Source: Alphaproteobacteria bacterium
Lineage (GTDB): Bacteria; Pseudomonadota; Alphaproteobacteria; Sphingomonadales; Sphingomonadaceae
Assembly (NCBI GenBank): GCA_030431875.1
Contig: JAUIIG010000018.1
Location: 1-54,113 of the forward strand
DNA length: 54,113 bases
Reading direction: 5' to 3'
Made by a program: the position numbers and the translations under genes
Shown: piece by piece, positions 1 to 7,991 of the stretch
Position numbering within the stretch: position 1 is the first letter of the stretch
How the letters are laid out: each line of letters starts with the position of its first letter
The notes under the pieces: generated by a model
The model's input: only the letters and a program-made list of their open reading frames with translations
Told to the model about the DNA's origin: nothing
The model's database searches: none

Positions 1-180
1 CCCGTTGCAAACCAAGGATAGCGCAGGGGCCTCAAGGTATTCACGCAGCGCTTCCTCGAACTGCTCGTGGAACGGACCCCGATTGGTCAGCACGCGCGTT
101 TCCCAGATCGTCTCGAGCATGGGCATCAGCCGCTCGAGCTCGGGCAGGTCCGGCCGGGTAACGTAGATATCCTTGCTCAA
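1..180 (-). CDS. DegT/DnrJ/EryC1/StrS sugar aminotransferase, N-terminal fragment
   Basis: The gene runs off the left edge; only the first 60 codons are present. The fragment opens SKDIYVTRPDLPELERL and continues TNRGPFHEQFEEALREYL, the N-terminal signature of PLP-dependent nucleotide-sugar aminotransferases of the DegT/DnrJ/EryC1/StrS family, which aminate keto-sugars for surface glycans. The catalytic lysine lies outside the window. The start is probably the TTG at 180-178, preceded by GAAGGG on the reverse strand; the frame stays open further upstream but without family-like sequence. It is divergent from the glycan cluster at 314-2496, which fits a polysaccharide role. The family call is firm; the substrate is unknown. 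Confidence 0.8.
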   Translation of the reverse strand, partial: MSKDIYVTRPDLPELERLMPMLETIWETRVLTNRGPFHEQFEEALREYLEAPALSLVCNG

Positions 181-313
181 GCCGTGCGCCCTTCGCTTGC
201 TGCCAGAGGTACAGAATGCCGCGACAGTGGGGAAAACCGCGTTAACAAGCGCGCATTGGCTGACCAATGGTGCCACAACGGATATCAACCGTGGCGATGG
301 CACAGGGTAAGGC

Positions 314-1219
314 ATGACTGCGGCAAGGCGCCCCAACTACCTGGTCTACGCGGCCGACTGGAACCCCGACAGCGGCGGGGTGATCTTCACCCACATGCTG
401 GTCCACGTGCTGCGCCAACTGGGCGAGGATGCCAAGCTGTGGCCGCGCCACCGTGATCCGCAGCCGGGCCTCGGCACCGCGATCAGGAGTGTCTTGCGCA
501 AGCCAAGCCTGCTGCTCGGCTATGCCCGGCGCTTCACCAATCCCGCACTGGATACGCCGGTCGCCACATTCGATGACCTGCGCGACGATACCGTGGTGGT
601 CTATCCGGAAATCGTGCTGGGCAACCCGCTGGGCGCGCGCAATGTGGCACGCTGGCTGCTCTACAAGCCCGGCGTGCAGCATCCCTACCGGTTCGGCGAG
701 GACGAGATGTTCTTCCGCGTCGAGGCCATGTTCGACCTGCCCGAAGTCACCGGCGGCGCGCAGGACCTGGTGCTGTGGAGCCGCAACCCCGCCTACGTGC
801 CGCCCGCACCCGACGCGCCGCGCGAAGGGGCCTGCTACATGGTGCGCAAGGGCAGCGAGACGCCCCGCATTGCCGAAACCGCAAATGCCGAACTGCTCGA
901 CGGCAAGTCGCACGAGGAAGTCGCCGCCGCCTTCACGCGCTACCGCACCTTCTACTGCTATGACGAGGCGACCATGTATTCGCTCTACGCCGCGCTGTGC
1001 GGGTGCGAGAGCGTGGTGGTTCCCACAACCTTTGCCAGTCGCGAGGAATGGGCGGGGAAACACAAGCTGTTCCGCTATGGCGTTGCCTATGGCACCGAAG
1101 ACCTGCCCCACGCCCGCGAAACCATGCACATGGTCGACGGGCTGCTGGCCGGGAAGGAAGCCGAGGGCATCGAGAGCGTGAAGGCCTTTGTTGCCGCTAC
1201 GCAGGAGCGGTTTGGATGA
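314..1219 (+). CDS. Glycosyltransferase-like protein of a polysaccharide cluster
   Basis: A 301-residue protein without signal peptide or membrane segment. The N-terminus (YLVYAADWNPDSGGVIFTHM) resembles the donor-independent first strand and loop of GT-B glycosyltransferases. The C-terminal part, FYCYDEATMYSLYAALCGCE followed by SVVVP, looks like the acidic nucleotide-sugar side of a GT-B fold. No catalytic residue can be assigned with certainty. Its stop overlaps the start of the flippase at 1216 in an ATGA, so the two are translationally coupled. The start has an AGGG-type ribosome site just upstream. Placement in the glycosyltransferase superfamily is inference from the fold-like pattern and the neighbours. 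Confidence 0.6.
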   Translation: MTAARRPNYLVYAADWNPDSGGVIFTHMLVHVLRQLGEDAKLWPRHRDPQPGLGTAIRSVLRKPSLLLGYARRFTNPALDTPVATFDDLRDDTVVVYPEIVLGNPLGARNVARWLLYKPGVQHPYRFGEDEMFFRVEAMFDLPEVTGGAQDLVLWSRNPAYVPPAPDAPREGACYMVRKGSETPRIAETANAELLDGKSHEEVAAAFTRYRTFYCYDEATMYSLYAALCGCESVVVPTTFASREEWAGKHKLFRYGVAYGTEDLPHARETMHMVDGLLAGKEAEGIESVKAFVAATQERFG

Positions 1220-2496
1220 AGCCCGAGGCAAGAATCGGCGCAGGGCTCAAGGCGATCACCGTCAACGGTATGGGCGCAACGGGCATGACCATGGCGGAAA
1301 CGCTGGTCCGCCTCGTCTATTTCATTGCCATCACCCGGTTGGTCGGGCCGGAAGGATACGGGCTCTATTCGTGGGCGCTGGCCTTCTACGGCGTGATCCT
1401 GAGCGGCGCGCTGCTGGGGTTCGAAACGCTGGTCCCCTACGCCTATGGCAAGGGGAACGCCGAAGGTGACCGGCAGGCGAGCGTGGCGCTGGCCTTGCGC
1501 ATTGGCGTCACCATGCTGGTGGGCCTGGGACTGACGATCTACGCCCAACTGGCAGAGCGCGCTCCGACCGAAATGCTGGCCCTGCTGGCCGTTGCTCCTG
1601 CCATGTTGTTGCGCGGCACGGCCATGCTCAACCGTTCCATCCATGTCGGGCGGCAGGAGGTGGCGCGCAACGTGCCGCACGTCCTCACCGGGCGGCTGGT
1701 CGAGCTTTCGGGCGGTGTGGCACTGATCCTGCTCGGCGCACCCATCGCGGCGCTGCTGGTGCTGCACTGGGTGGCATGGGGTCTGGAGGCCGCACTGTCG
1801 TGGCGGCGGCTGCACAAGTGTTCCGATGTCCGCCTTGCCGTGCCCCGGCGCGACCAAGCCCTGCCAGTCCTGCGCAAGGGTGTGCCGCTGGGCATTTACG
1901 ACCTCTCCAGCAGCTTCCTCACACTCGCCCCCATCGTACTTTACAAGCCGCTGGCAAGCGATCTCGCCGAACTGGGACAGGTCAGCGTGGCGGTGCAGTT
2001 GCAGGCGTTGCTGCTGGCGGCGGGCTTTGCCTTCCTCGCCAGCGCGGTGCCGGTACTGTCGCGCACCCGCGAAGCCGGGGACGTGCGCATTGGTCGCTAC
2101 GGCTGGATGGTGGCACTTATCGCGCTGGTGGTGACGGCGGTGCTGGTGCTGGGCTGGCAGATGGTGTCAGGACCGGTCTTCGCCTTCGTCTTCGGCCACC
2201 ATTATGACCTTGCCCGTGAGCTGACCAGCTGGGCCATCCTCGTCGCTGGCGCCATCTTCCTGCCGCACGGGTTCCAGCAGATCCTTATCCTCGAAGACAA
2301 AATGCGCGCGCCGCTAGTGGCGAACCTTGCTGGCTGCACCGTTGCCTTGGGCGGTTTCGCCTACCTCGGCGCGACCATCGGTCCCTTCGAAGCCATGCAG
2401 ATCGTGCTGGCGGCGTGGCTGCTGCGCGCTGTCCTGTTGGTCGCGAGCGGTATGGTCGAAACCCGGCGGATGCTCGGCAGGATGAAAGCTAGCTGA
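1216..2496 (+). CDS. Wzx-like oligosaccharide flippase (MOP superfamily)
   Basis: A 426-residue, strongly hydrophobic protein with about twelve predicted membrane spans, typical of polysaccharide translocases that flip undecaprenyl-linked repeat units across the inner membrane. The segment FIAITRLVGPEGYGLYSWAL matches the first helix pair of this family, where a GPxxYG motif is common. The frame extends far upstream, but the ATG at 1216 overlaps the preceding stop in an ATGA and gives the usual N-terminus. The last 8 bp overlap the end of the converging GT2 gene. Together with the flanking transferases it suggests a Wzy-type capsule, exopolysaccharide or O-antigen locus. Confidence 0.85.
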   Translation: MKPEARIGAGLKAITVNGMGATGMTMAETLVRLVYFIAITRLVGPEGYGLYSWALAFYGVILSGALLGFETLVPYAYGKGNAEGDRQASVALALRIGVTMLVGLGLTIYAQLAERAPTEMLALLAVAPAMLLRGTAMLNRSIHVGRQEVARNVPHVLTGRLVELSGGVALILLGAPIAALLVLHWVAWGLEAALSWRRLHKCSDVRLAVPRRDQALPVLRKGVPLGIYDLSSSFLTLAPIVLYKPLASDLAELGQVSVAVQLQALLLAAGFAFLASAVPVLSRTREAGDVRIGRYGWMVALIALVVTAVLVLGWQMVSGPVFAFVFGHHYDLARELTSWAILVAGAIFLPHGFQQILILEDKMRAPLVANLAGCTVALGGFAYLGATIGPFEAMQIVLAAWLLRAVLLVASGMVETRRMLGRMKAS

Positions 2497-3439
2497 CAGC
2501 CAACAGCGCCAGCCGGAACAGCGGGCTGCCCGCGCCAACCCGGTGACGCAGCATGAAGGCCTTGCGCGCCAGGAAGCCCTTGCTTGCAATCGCCCCGTAG
2601 TCCGCAACCAGCGAGCGTTCCTCCGCGGATAGCCTGTCACCAAACCGCTCGACAAAGGCGCGCGCCTGCCGCTGGCTGTTGTCCCGTGCCGCCCTGGCCT
2701 TGTCGAGGTAGAAGCGCGGGCGCGAAAAAGCCTGCCCGACCAGCGCCAGCGAGCGTGAATCCGTTGCCCCCACGACATTGCCGCCATGCTGGCGATAGCG
2801 GATGGTTGGCTGCTGGACGGGCACCAGGCTGCCGAAGGCGCTCGCCACCATGGCCAGCCACCAGTCATGCATCCGCGCACCTGCGGGAATGGGAAGCCCT
2901 GCCTCCCGCAGCGTTCCGTTACCCATCGAAGCACAGCCGGTAACGCAATTGCGTGCCATCAGGCGGCCAAGTTCCGTGTCACCGGCAGCAGGGTCGATGC
3001 GGCTGAGTTCCCAGAACGACGGCGCGACCTGGGTAAGCGTGTCGTCTACCACCAGCAGGTCGCTAAAGGCCAGCACCGGGGTGCCGTCTCCGGCACGCGC
3101 TTCCCCGGCCTGCACGGCCCGCAGCATGACCTCGAGCTTCTCCGGAAGCCAGGCATCGTCCTGGTCGCAGAAGGCGAAATAGGGTGCGTCGGACTTTTCT
3201 AGCAGCGCCGAGAAGTTGAGCGAGGCCCCCAGCCCATTCTGCCCGTCGTCGACGATTTCGACCGGCTGTGAAACCGTTTCAGACCAGGCTCTGACCACTT
3301 CCAGCGTATCATCGCTCGACCCGTCGTCGCGCACCAGCAGACGCCAGTCGGCATGTGTCTGCTTCGCCAGCGACGCGAGCTGCTCGGGCAGGTATTTCGC
3401 GCCGTTGTAGGTTGCCAGCAACAGGTCGATCCGGCTCAT
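2489..3439 (-). CDS. Family 2 glycosyltransferase
   Basis: A 316-residue GT-A enzyme. It begins with LLATYNGAKYLPEQL, has VRDDGSSDDTLE (UDP/dTDP-sugar binding acidic loop) near residues 35-50 and FCDQDDAWLPEKLE near residue 90, which carries the metal-binding acidic motif. These are textbook rhamnosyl/glycosyl GT2 features. The C-terminal third (about 220-316) is a helical extension. The start overlaps the end of the GT4-like gene by 4 bp (ATGA), giving an operon of two transferases that converges on the flippase gene with an 8-bp overlap. Confidence 0.9.
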   Translation of the reverse strand: MSRIDLLLATYNGAKYLPEQLASLAKQTHADWRLLVRDDGSSDDTLEVVRAWSETVSQPVEIVDDGQNGLGASLNFSALLEKSDAPYFAFCDQDDAWLPEKLEVMLRAVQAGEARAGDGTPVLAFSDLLVVDDTLTQVAPSFWELSRIDPAAGDTELGRLMARNCVTGCASMGNGTLREAGLPIPAGARMHDWWLAMVASAFGSLVPVQQPTIRYRQHGGNVVGATDSRSLALVGQAFSRPRFYLDKARAARDNSQRQARAFVERFGDRLSAEERSLVADYGAIASKGFLARKAFMLRHRVGAGSPLFRLALLAVS

Positions 3440-4563
3440 CGCGCCACCGCCTTCTCAAGCACATCGCGCCATTGCCGGGTCAGGGCCTCCAGCGAGAAGT
3501 CGGCGCACAGGTGACGGTGCAGCACCGCAGGCAGGTCCGCCTGTTCCCGGGCAAAGCGATCAATCGCGTCGAGCAAGGCTTGCGGATCGTCCGGCGGGAC
3601 GAGGTAGAGGCCTTCGCTGTCCTGCTCCACCAGTTCGCGAATTGCCGGGGAATCGCGCGTTATCAGCGGCTTGCCGCATAGAAGCGTCTGGTAGACCTTG
3701 TTCGGGATGACGCTCGCCGCCTTGTCGCTGGTGCCAAAGATGCCGAGGCAGACATGCGCCGCGGCCATCAGGTCAGCCAGCCCGGCATAGTCGACCCAAT
3801 CTTGCCGCAGGACATGCGCGCTATCGGCGTCCTGCAAGCGGGTATCGATGCGCGTTGCCTCCTGCCCGGTGCCGACGATGGTCCATGAATGGGCCCGGCC
3901 GCGCGGGTGCAGCGCGGCATCGATGATCGTATCGATCCCGTGCAAGGGGATGAACTGCCCGTAGAACAGGATCGAGACCCCTTCGCCAGCGCCGGCAGGC
4001 TGCGACCTGGCGGCAGGGGCAAAGGCCCCCTCCTCTGCCCCGACCAGAACGGCATCCAGCTTGCCTTGCGGCACATCATGCAGCTCTTGCAGCAGCGCCG
4101 CGTGGGCCTTGGTGTCCATCACCAGGCGGTCCGCCAAACGGCAGGCACGCCGTTCCATCCAGCGTAGCAGGCGCGCCTTCCGGCTGCCCTCCCGCCCCAT
4201 GCCGCGATCGCGCGCCCAGGTATCGTAGACTGACAAGAACACGTCCCAAACCACGGGTTTCCCACGCAATTTTGCCAGTGGAGCCAGCAGCAACATGTCG
4301 AACAGGCCCATGTAGCCGATCACCACCACGTCATGCCGGCCGCAGAAAAGATAGCGCAATGCCAGGCACGGATAGCCCAGCAGCATCTTCAGGCCGATCA
4401 CAAGCCGCGCGGCGACCCCGCGCATCACGGACTTGTCCTCCACCCCGCGCCAGACGTCGACGTGAAGCTCCTTCAGGCCGGGATCAATGGCCAGCAAACT
4501 CTGCCTGAGAAGCCGCGTGCGCGGCTTGCCAAGGTCATAGGTGCCGAGCAGGACGACATGCAT
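3436..4563 (-). CDS. Family 4-like (GT-B) glycosyltransferase
   Basis: A 375-residue GT-B protein. The N-terminal domain begins MHVVLLGTYDLGKPRTRLL; the C-terminal domain contains SILFYGQFIPLHGIDTIIDA (start of the donor-binding domain, near residue 200) and GIFGTSDKAASVIPNKVYQT with LLCGKPLITRDSPAIRELV, the usual nucleotide-sugar pocket of GT4 enzymes. I chose the ATG at 4563, which has GGAGA seven bases upstream; an in-frame ATG 24 bp earlier would add eight unlikely residues. It is first in a two-gene operon with the GT2 gene and is divergent from cpaF. Confidence 0.85.
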   Translation of the reverse strand: MHVVLLGTYDLGKPRTRLLRQSLLAIDPGLKELHVDVWRGVEDKSVMRGVAARLVIGLKMLLGYPCLALRYLFCGRHDVVVIGYMGLFDMLLLAPLAKLRGKPVVWDVFLSVYDTWARDRGMGREGSRKARLLRWMERRACRLADRLVMDTKAHAALLQELHDVPQGKLDAVLVGAEEGAFAPAARSQPAGAGEGVSILFYGQFIPLHGIDTIIDAALHPRGRAHSWTIVGTGQEATRIDTRLQDADSAHVLRQDWVDYAGLADLMAAAHVCLGIFGTSDKAASVIPNKVYQTLLCGKPLITRDSPAIRELVEQDSEGLYLVPPDDPQALLDAIDRFAREQADLPAVLHRHLCADFSLEALTRQWRDVLEKAVAR

Positions 4564-4739
4564 CGCAGATTCTCCGCCCGTCGCCACTGGTCCGTTTACC
4601 CTTGTTTCGTGTGTCCATTTAACGGCTACACGTACAAACTTAACCAGTTCTTCACCTAAATTCGCAAGAAGCCTTGCAAAGGAAATCCGCCGAATTCTTC
4701 GGAATGAGGTGATGCAGCGACTTTAGGGGGTTTGCGAGA
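4564..4739. promoter_or_regulatory. Divergent promoter region between glycosyltransferase and cpaF
   Basis: The 176-bp spacer has lower GC than its surroundings and must hold promoters for both directions. Visible elements are TTTAACGG near 4616 and CTTAACCAG near 4636, which resemble CtrA half-sites (TTAACC) but are not at the canonical 7-bp spacing, and a short dyad CCGAA-TTC-TTCGG at 4690-4702. A GGGGG run about nine bases before the cpaF ATG is the likely ribosome site. No CtrA control can be claimed from this alone. Confidence 0.4.
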
Positions 4740-6266
4740 ATGAGCGCATTCGGACGCAAGAACGGCGCAGGGGGGATGTCCAAGGGGGCACGTCCGAGCT
4801 TCGGCGTTGCCAAGCCCATGCGCGGTGGCGGCGGGGCTCCCGCGCCATCCTCCGACGATGGCGCCGCTGGTGGTGACCAGTTCCCGCCGGTGCCTGCCGA
4901 AGGCGCACCGGTCGACGCTCCGGCAAACAAGCAATCCGATGCCATGAGCCGCCTCGCGGACCGTTCCAACGCGGTCCACGACCATTCCAGCGAGCTTGGC
5001 GGCTTCGAAGCCAGCGTCCACAAGATCAAGGAACAGGTGCTGCCGCGCCTGCTCGAACGCGTCGATCCCGAGGCAGCCGCCACGCTGACCAAGGAAGAGC
5101 TGTCGGAAGAATTCCGCCCGATCATCATGGAAGTGCTGGCCGAGCTGAAGGTCACCCTCAACCGCCGCGAACAGTTCGCGCTGGAAAAGGTGCTGATCGA
5201 CGAATTGCTCGGCTTCGGTCCGCTCGAAGAGCTGCTGAACGACCCCGACGTGTCGGACATCATGGTGAACGGTCCGGACCAGACCTACATCGAAAAGGGC
5301 GGCAAGCTCGTCATCGCGCCGATCAAGTTCCGCGATGAAAGCCACTTGTTCCAGATCGCCCAGCGTATCGTGAACCAGGTCGGCCGCCGCGTCGACCAGA
5401 CCACGCCGCTGGCTGACGCCCGTCTCAAGGACGGCAGCCGTGTGAACGTCATCGTGCCGCCGCTGTCACTGCGCGGCACCGCCATCTCGATTCGTAAGTT
5501 CTCCGAGAAGCCCATCACGCTGGACAACCTGCGCGACTGGGGCTCGATGAGCGACAAGATGTGTACCGCGCTGAAAATCGCCGGTGCCTGCCGCATGAAC
5601 ATCGTCATCTCGGGCGGTACCGGCTCGGGCAAGACGACCATGCTCAACTCGCTGTCGAAGATGATCGACCCGGGTGAGCGCGTGCTGACCATCGAAGACG
5701 CCGCCGAACTTCGCCTGCAGCAGCCGCACTGGCTGCCGCTGGAAACGCGTCCGCCGAACCTTGAAGGCCAGGGTGCCATTACCATCGGCGACCTCGTGAA
5801 GAACGCCCTGCGCATGCGTCCTGACCGCATCATCCTGGGCGAAATTCGTGGCGCGGAGTGTTTCGACCTCCTCGCCGCCATGAACACCGGCCACGACGGC
5901 TCCATGTGTACGCTCCACGCCAACTCGCCGCGTGAGTGCCTCGGCCGTATGGAAAACATGATCCTGATGGGCGACATCAAGATCCCGAAGGAAGCCATTT
6001 CGCGCCAGATCGCCGAATCGGTTGACCTGATCGTACAGGTGAAGCGCCTGCGCGATGGTTCGCGCCGCACCACCAACGTCACCGAGGTGATCGGCATGGA
6101 AGGCGACGTGATCGTGACGCAGGAGCTGTTCAGCTTCGAGTATCTCGACGAAGGCGACGACGGCAAGATCATCGGCGAACACCGCTCGTCGGGACTGCGT
6201 CCCTACACGCTCGAAAAAGCCCGCCAGTTCGGCTTCGACCAGGCCTATCTTGAGGCTTGCCTGTAA
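4740..6266 (+). CDS. cpaF: CpaF/TadA type secretion ATPase
   Basis: A 508-residue cytoplasmic ATPase of the VirB11/TadA group that powers assembly of Flp/Tad pili. Residues 1-100 are a low-complexity Gly/Pro-rich lead-in. The N-terminal domain contains GFGPLEELLNDPDVSDIMVN near residue 160, the Walker A GGTGSGKTT near residue 290, an Asp box around LTIEDAAEL, the Walker B-like RIILGEIRGAE and the His box GHDGSMCTLHANSP. All are intact and length is normal. It is not accompanied by cpaB, cpaC, cpaE or tadB/C here, so it is a solitary copy or displaced from a tad locus elsewhere. Downstream is a hairpin-rich spacer. Confidence 0.92.
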   Translation: MSAFGRKNGAGGMSKGARPSFGVAKPMRGGGGAPAPSSDDGAAGGDQFPPVPAEGAPVDAPANKQSDAMSRLADRSNAVHDHSSELGGFEASVHKIKEQVLPRLLERVDPEAAATLTKEELSEEFRPIIMEVLAELKVTLNRREQFALEKVLIDELLGFGPLEELLNDPDVSDIMVNGPDQTYIEKGGKLVIAPIKFRDESHLFQIAQRIVNQVGRRVDQTTPLADARLKDGSRVNVIVPPLSLRGTAISIRKFSEKPITLDNLRDWGSMSDKMCTALKIAGACRMNIVISGGTGSGKTTMLNSLSKMIDPGERVLTIEDAAELRLQQPHWLPLETRPPNLEGQGAITIGDLVKNALRMRPDRIILGEIRGAECFDLLAAMNTGHDGSMCTLHANSPRECLGRMENMILMGDIKIPKEAISRQIAESVDLIVQVKRLRDGSRRTTNVTEVIGMEGDVIVTQELFSFEYLDEGDDGKIIGEHRSSGLRPYTLEKARQFGFDQAYLEACL

Positions 6267-6267
6267 C

Positions 6268-6390
6268 TTGCCTTTCGCTCCGACCTCCGTCGGAGCGTCC
6301 TCGGTGCTGTTCGCTCCGCTTCGCTGCGCGGCACCTGCGGTCGCGCAGTCGCGCTCTGTCGTGCGCTAATCGCGCCCGAGGTCAGCACCA
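6268..6390. repeat. Hairpin element D, first structured element after cpaF
   Basis: Starts 11 bp after the cpaF stop with an 8-bp perfect stem GCTCCGAC/GTCGGAGC (6277-6284, 6289-6296) closed by loop CTCC, followed directly by GTCCTCG (6297-6303). Element A, 100 bp further on and inverted, carries the mirror arrangement: CGAGGAC then an unrelated 8-bp stem with loop GGAG. Within D, GGTGCTG (6303-6309) can pair with CAGCACC near 6383-6389, enclosing smaller hairpins such as CTGCG-GTCG-CGCAG. I see no open reading frame. It could be a terminator for cpaF, though no T-run follows. Confidence 0.55.
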
Positions 6391-6408
6391 CCTAGCAATC
6401 TTGCACTG

Positions 6409-6507
6409 GAAACGGTCACGCCAGTGACCGCAAGGCCGACTGGCCGCCCGCAGCGGGCGCAGCTCTGCTGCGCGTCTAGCGAGGACGAAGCCGCGGAGGC
6501 GGCTTCG
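6409..6507. repeat. Structured dispersed repeat, copy A (99 bp)
   Basis: About 90% identical to copy B at 30532-30630. It holds five hairpins in a row: GGTCAC-GCCA-GTGACC (6414-6429), GGCC-GACT-GGCC (6434-6445), GCCCGC-A-GCGGGC (6446-6458), CGCAG-CTCTG-CTGCG (6458-6472), then CGAGGAC and GAAGCCGC-GGAG-GCGGCTTC (6487-6506). All ten differences from copy B are in loops or form one compensated pair. It ends 13 bp before the stop of the converging gene at 6521. Seen directly; function unknown. Confidence 0.85.
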
Positions 6508-6520
6508 CAAGGAAACGATC

Positions 6521-6751
6521 CTATCCCCTGATCCAGCCGACAGCGGCGAAACTCATGAGCGCCAAGCCAATAAATGTGCTCAGCGCGGCGATATCGCGCC
6601 AAGGCACGATCCCCACGGCGTCCACGTCCTTGCGCTTGGCGCGGCGACGGTCGCCCCATACTGACAGGGCAGAAAGCAGCAGGAAGGCCCCGCCCCACAG
6701 GCCGAACAATGTCGCATCGCTGGCGAATTCAATCCAGTTGGGCAGCTTCAT
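6521..6751 (-). CDS. Small two-helix membrane protein, unknown function
   Basis: A 76-residue protein with two hydrophobic segments (about 13-31 and 52-72) separated by a basic, polar loop rich in R/K (GDRRRAKRKD). It has no signal peptidase motif and no recognisable domain. The reading frame is flanked by the structured repeat at its 3' end and is divergent from the EamA transporter at 6803, leaving about 50 bp for two promoters. Composition matches the neighbouring genes, so it is probably a real conserved small inner-membrane protein, but I do not recognise a family. Confidence 0.6.
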   Translation of the reverse strand: MKLPNWIEFASDATLFGLWGGAFLLLSALSVWGDRRRAKRKDVDAVGIVPWRDIAALSTFIGLALMSFAAVGWIRG

Positions 6752-6802
6752 CTCGCGCCGGGATATGGGCAGTATCCCGCCGCGTCACAATCCCCGGCCT
6801 CA

Positions 6803-7756
6803 ATGCTTGATCGAAGCGCGGCTTGGCCTATGGCGATTGTCGTGGAAGACGCCTCTACCGACCGGCCGTTGCTGGCCCTGCTCATCCGTCTTGGCGGCAT
6901 GGCGGGCATCGCCACCATGGCCGCCCTTATCAAGCTGGCGTCCGAGGCTGGCGTCCACATTGCCGAGATCATCTTCTGGCGGCAGTTTACCTCGATCCCC
7001 CTACTGCTCGCTTTCGTGCTGGCGACCGGCGGAATCGGCATGCTCAAGACCCAGCGGCCGGGTGCCCATTTCGTGCGCGCCGGATACGGCTTTATCGGCA
7101 TGCTGCTCAACTTCGGCGGAGTGATCCTGCTGCCACTGGCCGAAGCCACCACCATGAGCTTTACCGCGCCGATCTGGGCCGTGATCCTGTCCACCATGAT
7201 GCTGGGCGAAAAGGTCGGCTGGTGGCGCTGGTCGGCCGTCGTAGCGGGCTTTGTCGGTATCATCATCATCGCCCAGCCGGGCGGACATGCGATCCCCCTC
7301 GGCGGCGCGGCAGCGGCCCTGGGCGGTGCCTTCATGGTGGCGCTGATCTCGATCCAGATTCGCGACCTCAGCCGCACCGACAAGGCCATCTCCATCGTCT
7401 TCTGGTTCGCCACCTTCAGCACCCTGTGCGTGCTGCCATTCCTGCCCTTCACCATGGCGGAGCAGACCTGGGAGACCTACGCGATCCTCGCCGGGATCGG
7501 CCTTTCGGGCACCGTGGGCCAGCTGCTGATCACCCTCGCCCTGCGCTACGGCAAGGTCTCCAGCGTGGTGGTGATGGACTATTCCAGCCTGATCTGGGCG
7601 ACGCTGTACGGCTGGCTGTTTTTCTCTGTCCTGCCGGGCACCAGCACATGGCTCGGCGCGCCGCTGGTTGTCGTGGCGGGGATTATCATCGCCTGGCGCG
7701 AGCGCGTCGTGAGCAGGAAACGCTTTGTCGACCAGCGACAATCCATCGGAACCTGA
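6803..7756 (+). CDS. EamA/DMT family transporter
   Basis: A 317-residue inner-membrane protein with ten predicted helices in two five-helix halves, the layout of the drug/metabolite transporter superfamily. The first half has IIFWRQFTSIPLLLAFVL and FIGMLLNFGGVILLPLAEAT; the second repeats the pattern after about residue 165 (ISIVFWFATFSTLCVLPFL). The start is uncertain: ATG at 6803 or the in-frame ATG at 6830; neither has a strong ribosome site. Substrate cannot be inferred; relatives export amino acids or metabolites. It stands alone between divergent and downstream genes. Confidence 0.85.
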   Translation: MLDRSAAWPMAIVVEDASTDRPLLALLIRLGGMAGIATMAALIKLASEAGVHIAEIIFWRQFTSIPLLLAFVLATGGIGMLKTQRPGAHFVRAGYGFIGMLLNFGGVILLPLAEATTMSFTAPIWAVILSTMMLGEKVGWWRWSAVVAGFVGIIIIAQPGGHAIPLGGAAAALGGAFMVALISIQIRDLSRTDKAISIVFWFATFSTLCVLPFLPFTMAEQTWETYAILAGIGLSGTVGQLLITLALRYGKVSSVVVMDYSSLIWATLYGWLFFSVLPGTSTWLGAPLVVVAGIIIAWRERVVSRKRFVDQRQSIGT

Positions 7757-7820
7757 TCTTCGATTAGGTGTTTATCAAGGCAAGCCCGCGATGATCGGGC
7801 AACTGACAAAGGAACAAGAC

Positions 7821-7949
7821 ATGGCGCGCAAGATCGTGATCGCCCTTACCGCCGGACTGCTGACCCTCAGCGTCGCAGCCTGCAACACCGTTCGCGGTGT
7901 GGGGCAGGACCTCGAATCGCTTGCTGACGACGCTGCCGAAGCGATCTAG
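7821..7949 (+). CDS. Entericidin A/B family lipopeptide
   Basis: A 42-residue precursor: MARKIVIALTAGLLTLSVAAC then a short mature peptide NTVRGVGQDLESLADDAAEAI. The lipobox LSVAAC predicts lipidation at Cys21, and the NTVRGVGQDL pattern is that of entericidins, tiny membrane lipoproteins described in enterobacteria as a stress-linked toxin/antidote pair. An upstream in-frame ATG at 7725 overlaps the transporter gene and would destroy the signal peptide; ATG 7821 has AAAGGAAC at proper distance. Only one gene is present, so an antidote pair is not evident here. A strong terminator follows. Confidence 0.88.
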   Translation: MARKIVIALTAGLLTLSVAACNTVRGVGQDLESLADDAAEAI

Positions 7950-7991
7950 GCAGGTTCATCAACGGGAGGCCCTTTTTAAGGGTCGCAAGGT

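Noticed and set aside
1-4600. Horizontal transfer of the polysaccharide genes
   Set aside because: Codon use and GC look like the rest of the window, and there is no tRNA, integrase or repeat border.
4616-4645. CtrA binding site before cpaF
   Set aside because: TTAAC half-sites are present but 17 bp apart rather than the 7 bp needed for the classical site.
6366-6698. Reverse-strand frame through copy A with a peptide like SAASSSLDAQ, also seen at copy B
   Set aside because: The peptide similarity comes from the repeat DNA itself; differences between copies follow hairpin structure, not codons, and there is no consistent start or stop.
7725-7949. Longer 74-residue version of the entericidin-like peptide
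   Set aside because: It would start inside the transporter gene and bury the signal peptide; ATG 7821 has its own ribosome site and the normal length.
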